Below, piece after piece: positions 54,225 to 64,000 of a stretch of DNA of 64,000 nucleotides (the first letter of the stretch is position 1; each line of letters begins with the position of its first letter). A model generated the notes under the pieces. That model was not told the DNA's origin. It saw only the letters and a list, made by a program, of their open reading frames with translations, and searched no databases. The position numbers and the translations under genes are program-made. Origin of the DNA: Kingdonia uniflora (Eukaryota > Streptophyta > Magnoliopsida > Ranunculales > Circaeasteraceae). The stretch covers positions 1,488,001 to 1,552,000 of the forward strand of contig JACGCM010001497.1 in assembly GCA_014058105.1 (NCBI GenBank), written 5' to 3'.

Positions 54225-55117
54225 TGTATTTCAATAAATTAGGTCAGGACTATTCCTATCAATCAATGATCTGGGATTAAGCAGAAACAATCAAAAGTAA
54301 AGGCAAAGAATTAAAAGACACATGCAATTGTTCACCCTGTGAAAACTCCTTACACAGGAGAAAAACCACAGGTTGTTATCGATGAAATCAGCAACTAAAA
54401 ATTCACTAATCAAAAAGAGTTTAATCTGAATTACACTTACAGACTTGATAACCTAGTCTCAAGATTATCTCCCTTCTGACTAAAGCTTCACACCAAGAAT
54501 CGTTCTTCTATTCTCGCAATACCCTTTCTTGATTTCACACCAAATCTTCTTCTATTCTCGCAACAGCCTTTCTTGAACTCACACCAAGAATCTTCTTCAA
54601 TGATATGCAGGAAGAATTGTAAAACTAGCTCAACATCAATCTCATGATTAAAAGAGGCTTGATTGATCTTGAATTCACCCTCTCTAATAAAGGAGTTTTG
54701 AGCTTTTTGAAAAATAAATGTTTTTTCAAAAACAAAAGACTGAGAGAGAAAAGGAAACAAGGTTTGCTTAAATAGTAACCCTATTTCTCTTGAGAGTCAT
54801 TCGAACGACAAGAAATTTCGTTCGAACGAAACATTGGCTATGGGTCAAAAACCAGGGGAAATGTTAACTGGTTCGAACGACAAGAAAACTCGTTCGAACG
54901 ATAATTGGCTATGGGCCAAATTTCCAGGAGACATGACGAGTCGTTCGAAAGATTTGAAAACTCTTTCGAACGATTTGAAAACATATTTGAACGGCAATTA
55001 AATAAAAAATTTATTCCTTTATCATTGAGTTCTACTTACATTCTGTCCAGTGATCTCCATTTTGTCAGTATCTTTGACTAAAACAACCATGATACTCCAC
55101 AGACACGAAATGGAACA
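54225..55117 (-). repeat. 3' LTR of the SIRE-type element
   Basis: On the - strand it begins TGTTCCATTTCGTG (55117), directly after the polypurine tract, and would end GAAATACA at 54225, where LINE sequence stops. It is about 893 bp. It holds six or so TTCGAA-type modules (54998-54790). A TATTTAAGC TATA-like box follows near 54775. The outer edge is inferred from the LINE junction, because the partner LTR is off the window. Confidence 0.65.
54790..54998. repeat. Cluster of TCGTTCGAACGA-type palindromic modules in SIRE LTR
   Basis: Modules such as TTCGTTCGAACGAAA, TCGTTCGAACGATAA and TCGTTCGAAAGAT recur at about 25- and 65-bp spacing, joined by copies of TTGGCTATGGG. The same module type fills the unrelated LTR of copia element 1 and occurs again at 57494-57527. 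Confidence 0.85.
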
Positions 55118-55146
55118 ATTAAAACCTTTTAATCTCCCCCTTTGGT
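55118..55146 (-). other. Polypurine tract of the SIRE-type element
   Basis: On the - strand CAAAGGGGGAGATTAAAAGG precedes the LTR start. It primes plus-strand DNA synthesis in this family. Confidence 0.7.
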
Positions 55147-56027
55147 TCATTTCATGACAAATAAAAACTAAGATGAACACACGACTCTGTATTACTTCCC
55201 GGTGACAGAGAGTAGCTAGACCTTAGAAAGACACCACCCCTTTCTAAATAGGTACAATCTCTGGACTTCTTCTAGGAATAATATCTTCTTACAACCATGT
55301 CTTCATCAGATAGTGTGTGACTGGATATCTACACACTCAGCAAACGCGTTTATGATATATGTGGAAAAAAGGAACTTAGAAGATAGTCACACAAATGAAC
55401 TTAAAAAAATGAAAATATACATTCAGAGAAACGTTTGCAAACCAGTCATATAAACTTTTTCCTCTCTCGTTTTGTCACGGAAGAAACAATCAAACAACTA
55501 CAAACAACTATCTGAAAGAAAAGAAATTAGAGATATCTGATAAAGAGATAAACAAAAGGTAGTACTAGAGAAAGTGGTAAAGTCAGTACAAAGACTCCTA
55601 TCTCACATGCACTCAAAATAAAAAAAATAGATCTTAAAAGAAAAACCAGACAAAGGAAACCAAAATGGAGAGCAGATGCAAGGGAAAATAAAATCTAGCA
55701 AAGGCACTTTATGAAGTTAGTCATCTCCAGAATCAGAATCGAACACAAAACCATGTGACTCCTGGACCGGACGAAGCCCCCGAACCTCTGTCTCAATAGT
55801 CACCAGTCGTCCCTCAATAGTCTCCAGACGACCTTAAATAATACCCAACCTGGTCATCACCGTCTGAAGCATGCTCCCAATACTCTAAATAGAAAACACC
55901 TCCTATGGTTGTGCAACTGAACTAGAAGAACCGATGTGCTCATCTGGAGGGGCAGGCAGAGATGGTAGCACAAAAGGAAGATGACATGCACTCTTGTGAC
56001 AGTTACTCGTATCAAAATTTTCAGTTT

Positions 56028-56861
56028 TTATATCACTTTGTAGCCAGCAGCAGTAAGAATTTCCATTACAAGTCGTGCAAACGGTAATGAACTCCTGGTC
56101 ACCGTATTGGTGCTAGCATCAATCATCTCCTCAAGTATGATATTAGGTAGACCTATCTCAATATCATTCTTGAAGGCATAAAGAAAAACCTTCATCCGCT
56201 CAGAGAGTTCATTCTTTTGAGAACGCGGAATGATTTTTGTAATAACTATGCTGTAGACCAGGCGAGACTCATCATCTAACATCTTTCGGGAAACAATGCC
56301 CGATCCAGTGTACAGACGATGCTGAGCCGTGATGTCAATAACCATAGTATACAGCTCAAGAAGAATAGGAGCCCCAACCTCCTCAAACTCCCCCTCAGAA
56401 GTAGCAGCAGGCCAGGAATAATACGATGCTTGCCAAATACATCTCGAAACCGTAATGCACTGAGAAGGACAGAAACCCAAAATAGCGTAGATACTGTCCC
56501 TAGTGACTGTGTACGTGGTGCCATCAATAGTGACTAAGAAAGTTCAACTATACAGAGTACGGATATGCTCAAGTTGCAGAGTAGCGTAGAACGGTCGAAC
56601 AATCCTCGGATAGACCTTTCCAGACAGAGTAAGAATCTTGGTCTAATTTTTGCCTTTAAATTTTATAAACACCCGTGCATATTCTTCATTAACCTCAGAA
56701 ATACTTTTGATGTCAACAACTTGTTCTTTCACAATTGGGCGATTTTTAAACCCTTTTTCCGTAGCCCAATATACCGGGTTATTACCAAGCCTTTGTCCAT
56801 CAAAAACACCTGTATCGGTGAGGCGTGGCCTCTTGGTTCCTCCCCATACCTTCGAAGTCAT
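56028..56861 (-). pseudogene. Env-like ORF of the SIRE-type element
   Basis: On the - strand an ATG at 56861 opens MTSKVWGGTKRPRLTDTGVF, then VYWATEKGFKNRPIVKEQVV. After a stop it goes on through PRIVRPFYATLQLEHIRTLY, a second stop, FLVTIDGTTYTVTRDSIYAI and LGFCP. The stretch from 56480 to 56028 is open (150 codons: ITKIIPRSQKNELSERMKVF, GLPNIILEEMIDASTNTVT, LPFARLVMEILTAAGYKVI). This is the plant transposon or envelope-like domain found after pol in SIRE elements (FYA...L, G-LPxARL-M-I...G). No transmembrane segment or signal peptide is evident, so a true envelope role is doubtful. It has two stops and one frame change. Confidence 0.62.
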
Positions 56862-57493
56862 AGCAAATACTCAAAAGAATTTGTTCATAAAACAAGCAAA
56901 TACCAAACCAAAGAATCCAATACCCTAAGTAACAACTCCTTCCACCAACAGTACTCCAATAAGCAAACCCAAAACCTACAATACACAATCCACCACCTCC
57001 CCAAACCTAGCCAACACAGTTAAACAGGGGAACCCAAACAAACACAATCTCAATCTCAACCCCCAATTCTATTCCAATTATGTTCAACAATGCACCCAAC
57101 CACTCAATCAGTTTTTTAAACACACAAAAATAAATCACCTTGTGTAATCAGTAAAAATATAATTCTAAAATCCAACAATGCAAGCAATTCCAACAATCAC
57201 AGAGGTGCAATAATCAACTTAGGAAATTTCTTATACAGTTCTAATCAAATTCGTCCAAAGAAACATACCAAAGAAAAACTAGGGCATAAACAACACGAAG
57301 AACCAAAACTTACCAAATTAAAATCCAAGCGATAAATTGAAAGTGGAGGAGTAGAGAAGATACAAATTGCAATAAATTCCCTTCTAATCAAAACCCAATC
57401 AACAATCCTAGAGCAACAATGGTGGAGTACAGTTGAGAGAGAGAGAGACCAAAAAAAAACCAAATATGTTTTAAAATCAACCAAACCCGATAC

Positions 57494-57527
57494 TCGTTCG
57501 AACGACAAGAAGTCTCGTTCGAACAAA
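57494..57527. repeat. Double TTCGAA module upstream of the env-like ORF
   Basis: CGTTCGAACGACAAGAAG and TCTCGTTCGAACAAAA form a pair that matches, over about 33 bp with few changes, a pair inside the 3' LTR (54870-54903). On the - strand it lies about 630 bp upstream of the env-like ATG. A pyrimidine-rich CTCTCTCTCTCTCAACTG leader and a GT-bordered intron-like segment follow. Confidence 0.75.
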
Positions 57528-57700
57528 ATGGAATCTTTTCCAAAAAAAGAACACTGCTGCTTAGATGATGGATGAAACAAAGGAAGTAATGGATGAAAAA
57601 GAAGAAATGGATGAAGGAAAAGAAAAACTCATCCAAAATCACTGAGTAGCATAAACAAACGCAGAGAGCAAGAAAAGAAAAAAAAAGACTAACAGACACA

Positions 57701-57713
57701 CTCCCCCTTAATA
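57701..57713 (-). other. Internal polypurine tract
   Basis: TTAAGGGGGAG on the - strand, followed by TGTGTCTG, lies between RNase H and the env-like ORF. It resembles a 3' polypurine tract plus an LTR start. No LTR end or duplication was found after it. Confidence 0.5.
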
Positions 57714-57795
57714 TATGCACTCATATCTATAAGCATAGTGGATACACGATAGAGAATATTATAGAGCTATACACTAAATAATACAAAAGAACTCG

Positions 57796-57817
57796 GTGTG
57801 TGTGTGTGTGTGTGTGT
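57796..57817. repeat. (GT)n microsatellite
   Basis: Eleven GT dinucleotides without interruption. Confidence 0.92.
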
Positions 57818-57829
57818 AGTCCAAACAAA

Positions 57830-59020
57830 GTCCTGACAAGTAGGCATACGAAGAGCACTATATTGGAAACATGGTTCAACTTAGGCCTCTCATGGTTGGT
57901 CACACAAAGTCACTAAGAATTTACTAGTTATCACTCTTAAGGAATATGAATATAAGTAATAAAGTTAAAAAATTCATAATCCAAGAAAGCGGCGCAATTT
58001 TACTGAAGATCTCATGGAAGGAATATCAATTGTTTTGGTGGTGTCAAGTTAAGTACCATAGATTTTCAAACTATCATCTCCACTAATCTTGATTACACTA
58101 GACTTAAAATCAACTAGAACTTTTGAGGTTGTAATGAAGGCAAAGGTAGGCTAGTGAGGAAAAAAGGCATTTTGCTGGCATTCTGAGGACAAAAAGAACT
58201 TCTACCTCCATTGTTGTTATCAATACACCTCCTTTCCCTTTTTTTTTCTTTTTTTCAACCTTTGTTGTAATCATCTCCATTGTTGTTATCACCTCAATTG
58301 TTGTTATCAACACATCTTCTGGCACTATTTGAATATTCACTTTATTGTTACAAAACATTCTCCTAAGCAGTACTCATACACACATCACCCTTCATATTTT
58401 ATCACTTTTTGTCCCCAGAACAAAATGTTTAAACAAGAATTTGGCGAATACCAAGAAATGGCTTATTTTAGGCTTAACGGGTAGCAAGTGAATTTGCGAT
58501 TTTGGGTAAGATGTTAAAAGGTCAAAACAGGAGCAAATAAAAATACCTAAAATCATGTCCTAAGACTTGTGCAATATCTCGTTTTGCCTCGAATCAAGTA
58601 GATAAAATGTTCTAGTATTTTAACTTAAATTATAAATCACCACCAATAATTGACTAATGCATAAAATAATGAGATCATAAACAAAGAGAGATTTTGCGGG
58701 AAAGAATTTATTTAATAACACTCAAAGCTAGAACAAAAGGTTAGATCTTCACATAATGTTAGGTAACGAAGTTTCTTCATGAATCCTCAAGATTTCTACT
58801 AACACCTAGAGTAGGAACAGTTGAACCTCGTGAGGAACAAGTGATACCAAGTAACTTAAGCATTAAATAAATATAGAACACGTAAATAATTTTCATACAT
58901 GCATATGCAAAGCTAAGATAGGCTAAGTGCAAAACAAGGAAGATAGTCAGTAAGAGTAAAGACACGGCACATACCTGACGATGTCCACAAGATAGCGACA
59001 CCATAGACATAAAGACCAGT
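57830..59020 (-). other. Spacer between RNase H and env-like ORF
   Basis: No domain. Around 58200-58310 short units GATAACAACAATGGAGG (- strand) recur three times with variations. Non-coding in appearance. Confidence 0.5.
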
Positions 59021-59025
59021 GAGAT

Positions 59026-59640
59026 TTAGGAAATAGAACAAACACCAATAGCGCATCGAAGATTTTCAAACCGAATAACATCCAAAGGTTTGGTGAAGAG
59101 ATCAGCAAGTTGGTTCTCCGCACAAACATACTCCACAATTACAATCTTCCGCTCAACAAGGTCTCGAATGAAGTGAAATCGGATGTCAATGTGCTTGGTC
59201 TGCGAATGCTGTTCAAGATTCTTGGAAATGTTGATTGCACTTGTATTATCACAATAAAGTGACATTACTCCGTGATTCAGCCCATAATAGTGTAACATTA
59301 GCTTCATCCAGACTAGTTGTGTACTTCAACTTCCCGCAGTAATATACTCTACCTCCGCAGTAGACTGTGAAATGCAATTCTATTTCTTACTTTGCCATGC
59401 CACGAGATTGTTTCCAATGTAGTAACATCCCCAAGAGGTACTCTTCCTTTCATCTGAATTTTCAGCCCAATCAGAATTTGAGTATCCAATAATTTCAGAT
59501 GTAATCTCTCGAGTATACCACAATCCAAACTCATAATTCCCAGACACATATCGATTGACCCGTTTAACAGCGTGTAGGTGGGACTCCTTAGGACTTGCCT
59601 GATAACGTGGACATATGCAAACGCTGAACACAATGTCTGG
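59026..59640 (-). pseudogene. SIRE-type RNase H
   Basis: The - strand frame reads KRVNRYVSGNYEFGLWY, GYSNSDWAENSDERKSTSW, AWQSKK, a stop, then LVWMKLMLHYYGLN, SLYCDNTSAINISKN, QHSQTKHIDIRFHFIRDLVE and AENQLADLFTKPLDVIRFEN. The DSDWA motif has Asn for its first Asp, and the YCDN Asp is kept. A stop in the region before the conserved E-Y motif and a frame change near 59600 break it. Confidence 0.85.
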
Positions 59641-60782
59641 TCAACTAGTTGTAAGATACAATAAGCTTCCTATCATGCTCTAATATATCTTTTGATCCAC
59701 ATCAGTACCTGTAGAGTCCTTAGTCAATTTTTTGGTAGTGCTCATTGGTGTCCTGGCATGTTGGAGGAATTAAGACCAAACTTTTTTATAATATCCTTAG
59801 CATATTTAGATTGAGAAACAAAGATACCACCCTCCCGTTGTTTGATTTGAAGACCTAAGAAGTAGGTCAATTCTCTAACCATGCTCATCTCGAACTATTT
59901 TCCAATTAACTCGCTGAATGCTTTGACATGAGAGTCCGACATAGATCCAAAAACAATATCATCCACATAAACCTGAGCAATAAGAATGTCATCTCATTTT
60001 CGCTGAATAAACAATGTCTTATCAACTCCCCCTCGAATGAACCCCGTTCCAAGTAAAAAGTTTGAAAGTATATCATACCATGCTCGAGGAGCTTGTTTTA
60101 GGCCATAAAGAACTTTCTTCAAACGATAAACATACTCCGGGTGATGAAGATCTTCAAACCCCTTTGGTTGAGCTACATATACTTCTTCCTCTAGTAGCCC
60201 ATTCAAGAACGCACTTTTCACATCCATCTGATAAAGCTTAAATTTTTTATGACAAGCAAAGGTCAAAAGCATCTGAATCGATTCAAGTCTAGCTGTGGGA
60301 GCAAAAGTTTCTTCAACATCTACCTTTTTTATTTGAATGTATCCCTGAGCTACCAACCTTGCTTTGCTTCGGACAACATCACCATTCACATCAAACTTAT
60401 TCTTGTAAATCAACTTAGCGCCAATAATATTAGTATTTGTCGGTCGTGATAATAAGTCCCACACATCTTGGCGCTTGAATTCATTGAGCTCGTCTTGCAT
60501 GGCGTTAATCCAATATTCATCAGATAAGGCATCTTTCACGTTGGTTGGTTCAGTGATGGACACATAACACACATTCTGCACTGTCTCATATAACGTAGAA
60601 CAATGATACCCTACACATCTAGCGGACTCATGAAGTGTAGGACATTCATATTCATCAAGGTATCTAGGAGTTCTACAATTCTGAGAAGGATTAGTATGGA
60701 CATTAGCATTTGGTGCTAAAATTTCCCCAGAAGATGTTGTAGGAGCTTCAGCGTGAGATTCTTTTTGAACATCTTGTATCAC
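59640..60782 (-). pseudogene. SIRE-type reverse transcriptase
   Basis: The 262-codon frame 60782-59994 holds a pre-RT linker, then [79 protein letters not shown] and [19 protein letters not shown]. After a stop it continues LIAQVYVDDIVFGS (catalytic YVDD intact) and EMSMVRELTYFLGLQIKQRE. Stops at about 59992 and 59896 and further breaks toward 59750 disable it. Confidence 0.9.
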
Positions 60783-60974
60783 AATAGATGTGGTTGGTAG
60801 GGAATTTTCTTGAACATTGCTATCTCAATCATTTGTTTGTCCAAGTATTATCGAGTTGCCAACTACCATATTAATCGACTCCCTGACCATTTTGGTCTTC
60901 AAGTTGTAAACACGATAGGCCCTGCTATTTGTGGCATATCCCAGTAAAATACCTTCATCACTTCGGGCATCAAA

Positions 60975-61740
60975 TTATCTAATGTTATCCCGATCACAAG
61001 TGACATAACATTTACTTCCAAACACACGAAAGTATTTCACGTCCGGCTTTTTTCTAAACCAGAGTTTATACGGCGTGTTAAGTGTAAGAAGACGTAGATA
61101 AACTTTGCTGATAATGTGACACGAGGTATGAATAACTTCTTCCCAAAAGTGATAAGGAATATTCTTTCCATGAAGTAATACTCGCCCCATTTCCTGTATA
61201 ACCCGGTTCTTTTGTTTTTCTACTCCATTTTGTTGTAGTGTGAATGGTGCTGAAAATTCATGTTTGATCCCATTCGCTTTACAGTACTCAATCACATCAT
61301 TGTCCTTGAACTCTCCTCCACGATTACTTCAAATTATGTCAATAAAACAGTCTTTCTCATTCTGTATTCGCAGGGCTACAGTATAAAATTCTTCAAATGT
61401 GTCTAACTTTTGCTTTAAAAGTGCGATCCAGGTGAATCATGAAAAATCATCAGCCATAACCAAAATGTACTTCTTTCCACCCAAAGTACTCAATCTCAAA
61501 GGACCCATCAAGTCCATATGAATTAACTCCAGAACTTGCGTAGTGGCAATGTTGGCAGATTTTTTGAGCGCACTCTTGGTTTGCTTTCCAATTTGACATG
61601 GTCCACACACTGCATCAGTTAGCTTGCTTAGTTTCAGAACCCCTCGAGCTATTTCCTTACTTGTAATCTTTGCCAGATCGCTGAAGTTCACATGTCCTAA
61701 CCGTTGGTGCCAAAGTTCTACATCGCTTATCTTAGCAACT
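60975..61740 (-). pseudogene. SIRE-type integrase
   Basis: The zinc-binding region shows WHQRLGHVNFSDLAKI-like sequence and VCGPCQIGKQTKSAL. The first catalytic Asp is kept (LIHMDLMGPLR). The second motif is damaged: the expected Arg-Ser-Asp before RGGEF reads stop-Ser-Asn (about 61322-61330). The Glu of the third motif survives (QQNGVEKQKNR). The remainder of the core (YHFWEEVIHTSCHIISKVY, YKLWFRKKPDVKYFRVFGSK) is open in 61295-60975. Confidence 0.88.
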
Positions 61741-61760
61741 TTACATGATGCCCTATTTTT

Positions 61761-62120
61761 TTATACAACATAGAAGTTGTCCAAAGTTCTATCAGCAGTC
61801 ACAATGTATTTCCCAGTATTATCAAAGACACAGCAAGTTTTCTTGTCGAATGTTACTGTGCTATCCACATCACATAAGTGACTCACACTCAGAATATTTG
61901 CAGTGAGACCTTTGACAAAGAGTACATTGTCGATTGCCGGGCACCCAATTCCTTCTACACTCCCCTTTCCCATAATCTTTCCACTCATTCCTCCTCTAAA
62001 AGAAACATCACCTCCTTCAATATCTGTGACATTATTCAGACGGGTAGCATCTCCTGTCATGTGTCGAGAGCATCCACTATCTACATACCACTGTGTAGAA
62101 TTAAATGTATTTTGAGCCAT
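61761..62120 (-). pseudogene. SIRE-type protease
   Basis: WYVDSGCSRHMTGD contains the catalytic DSG, followed by GKIMGKGSVEGIG, NVLFVKGLTANILSVSHLCD and DNFYVV. The 119-codon stretch is open and has the domain length usual for copia protease plus linker. Confidence 0.88.
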
Positions 62121-62406
62121 AACTGCAACAAAGGACCGTAATTATGGTAGAAGGTCCTTCTTCTAGACCCAAACAAATTCCACTTTCTTTCTTCCTCCTG
62201 TCGCTTGAGTCATATTCCTGAAACCATTAAAAGACTATTGGGAAACAAAAGAGTTAGCAAATGATTGGGCATATGATCAATGGGGTTTCCCTCTTTCCAA
62301 CTGTAGATTATTCCTACCACGGAATTAAGAAACATATCTACAATAGGGAGCAAGATGACCCTTTCGACCACCAGCCTCACAATTAAAATATATGAAAGAC
62401 AAAAGG

Positions 62407-64000
62407 TTATTTAGTCTGCCTATGAGGAGCACTAGTAATAATTTGTTTGGGCAAAGATGGCACTAGAGTAGCTTTGGCAAACTTGGTGATTTGAGGTGTA
62501 GACTTAGCATTTGATTTATAAAATTTAAGTCCCCTTTTGTCAGTACCATTTTTGCTCATACTTAGCATTTTGTCAATATTCTTTGCTCCATGGAGAAAAA
62601 CTTCAAGTTTCTGCTTAGTAAAAGTTAAGTCAAGTTTAAGCTTTTCAAGTTCAGTTTCAGTCAATTTTAATTTCCCCACGGCAGTATGTTTGTCTTTTTC
62701 ACATACATCAAGTTTGACAATAAGAGCATCTTTCTCTTTCTTAAGTTTCTCTATCTGAGAAATAAGTTGAGAATACAATTCTTCAATCTTGGCTTCTTCA
62801 CTATTATCACTTTCATAATCACTCTCATCTTTGGTAAAGTTTTCTAGTTCAAAAGGATCAGAATAAGTATTACTAGAGTTTATTATACTAGGAAATGCAC
62901 AATAGTTACCATTTTCATATTCCTGGGGATGATCATCAAATTCATCGTTATCATCATCCCAAGTTACTTTAATATTCATGGCCTTATGGTTACTATTAGA
63001 GTTCTTAGTGGGACAGTTATGAGCATATTGACCATACATATGACATCTATAACATTCAACCTTATTAAGATCTTAATCAGAGTCGTTGTGAGGACGAGTA
63101 CTTAAGTTAGTTTGTTTGCCATAAGACTTAACACGGTCATGAGGACGAGACTTGTAATTCACATTTTGCCCTTGTTTCTCAAATTGCCTCTTTTTCAAAG
63201 TTTTCAAAATTGTTGGCTTATAAGAGCAATTTGAGAATCAAAGTCAAGTTTCTCATCATTGTCAGAGACACAGTAGTTGTCAACATCTCTGGTTCCCTAA
63301 GAAGATGAAGAGTTGAAGGAAGACTTAAATGCCACACTTTTATTCTTCTTAGGGTTTTCCATTTTTATTTTCATTTCAATTTCAAACGTACGGAATTTTT
63401 AAGCAAGTGTATCAGGTTTCATGGTTTTAAGATTGTGTGTTTCCTCTATGGCATCACGTCTGTATCTAAAACTCTTAGGAAGAGATCTTAGAATTTGACA
63501 TACTATTTGAATATAAGTGTATCCAGCTCCTAAAGAAGAACTATTGTTGACAATGTCGCTAAGTTTGGCATAAAACTTACTAAATGACTCATCCTAATGT
63601 TTTCAAATTGAGATGTGAGCATTTGCAATTTACTTTCTTTAATCGTATCATCACCTTCGTAAGTGCGTATCAAGATGTCCCACGCTTCTTTTGAAGTGGT
63701 ACACGCAGATATATGTCTATGCTCACTTTGGCTCAGCGAATTAAAGATAGCATTAAGACCTTTAGAATTATACCCATATATTTATTTTTCTACCTTTGAC
63801 CATTGATTTCTAGGTTTAGGAACTTCTACAGCAATTGTTGGTTCACCCCACATAATAGTCGGGGGCACCCATCCATCTTAAATGGCAATCCAGACATCTT
63901 CTCCCATAAATTACAAGAAGGCAATCATTCGAACCTTCCAGTAAAGGAAGTTCGTGTCATTAAAGAGTGGCGGACGATTTATAGGACCTTCATAATTTTC
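62407..64000 (-). pseudogene. SIRE-type gag (runs off the window)
   Basis: From the window edge downward: capsid (UBN2-type) blocks TTSKEAWDILIRTYEGDDTI, KESKLQMLTSQFENI, then after a frameshift DESFSKFYAKLSDIVNNS and LRSLPKSFRYRRDAIEE. A CCHC knuckle follows, of which MYGQYAHNCPTK remains. Next is an acidic region and a long coiled coil (EELYSQLISQIEKLKKEKDA, KLKLTETELEKLKLDLTFTK), then NIDKMLSMSKNGTDKRGLKF, typical of SIRE Gag C-termini. The frame 63039-62407 is open for 210 codons. Stops precede it. The N-terminus is outside the window. Confidence 0.85.

Larger units (their letters stand above)
54225..64000 (-). mobile_element. SIRE-type Ty1/copia element with env-like ORF (partial, runs off the window)
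   Basis: From high to low coordinates: gag (64000-62407), protease (62120-61761), integrase (61700-60975), RT (60782-59640), RNase H (59400-59026), a long spacer with an internal polypurine tract, env-like ORF (56861-56028), polypurine tract (about 55146-55118) and 3' LTR (55117-54225). The pol sequence (YVDDIVFGS, EMSMVRELTYFLGLQI, YCDNTSAINISKN, FTKPLD) and an extra ORF after pol are typical of the SIRE/Maximus lineage. The element interrupts LINE fragment 2. The 5' LTR lies beyond 64000. Coding regions carry several stops and frameshifts. Confidence 0.88.

Overview
This window is nuclear DNA of a flowering plant, most likely a eudicot. It is AT-rich. It holds several lineages of plant Ty1/copia and Ty3/gypsy elements, L1-type LINEs, a tRNA-derived SINE and DNA-transposon remnants. 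Every host gene I recognise has a plant-type paralogue: terpene synthase, cell-wall invertase, epsin-like ENTH protein, UBC15/16-class E2, FPA-like SPOC protein and lambda glutathione transferase. None of these is intact. I see no complete host gene, tRNA, rRNA or CRISPR array. This is a heterochromatin-like transposon graveyard. The species cannot be fixed from the sequence.

Layout. 1-6 kb is mostly uninformative DNA with a terpene synthase 3' exon remnant (-). 6.0-19.1 kb is bounded by Helitron-like signatures. It carries shuffled pieces of at least four unrelated genes: UBC E2, ENTH/epsin, cell-wall invertase and, on the opposite strand, an FPA-like SPOC gene. The second intron of the invertase piece is split by a complete 5.2-kb copia element (9546-14748, target duplication GCATG). 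19.19-23.84 kb is a second complete copia element (target duplication ACACC). 24.0-26.15 kb is a 5'-truncated LINE with poly(A) and a 10-bp target duplication. 27.3-36 kb holds a Helitron-type 3' end in reverse orientation, a possible CACTA element with a glutathione-transferase fragment, a SINE with a 15-bp target duplication and a decayed RPA1-like gene (-).

38.2-50.0 kb is a decayed Ty3/gypsy element of Tat type on the - strand. It shows 5' LTR, gag, protease, RT, RNase H and integrase, then a tandem array and a long coiled-coil reading region on the opposite strand. 50.5-51.7 kb is a Harbinger/Tourist-like element (TTA duplication) filled by a GA-rich minisatellite. 52.8-54.2 kb is a second LINE, cut by the 3' LTR of a SIRE-type copia element (-) that runs from 54.2 kb past the window end and has an env-like extra ORF.

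The points most worth following are three. First is the multi-gene chimera between the Helitron-like ends. Second is the palindromic TTCGAA module shared by the LTRs of two different copia lineages and found again upstream of the env-like ORF. Third is the Tat element's antisense ORF with its adjacent repeat array. All calls rest on reading and hand translation; no database search was run.
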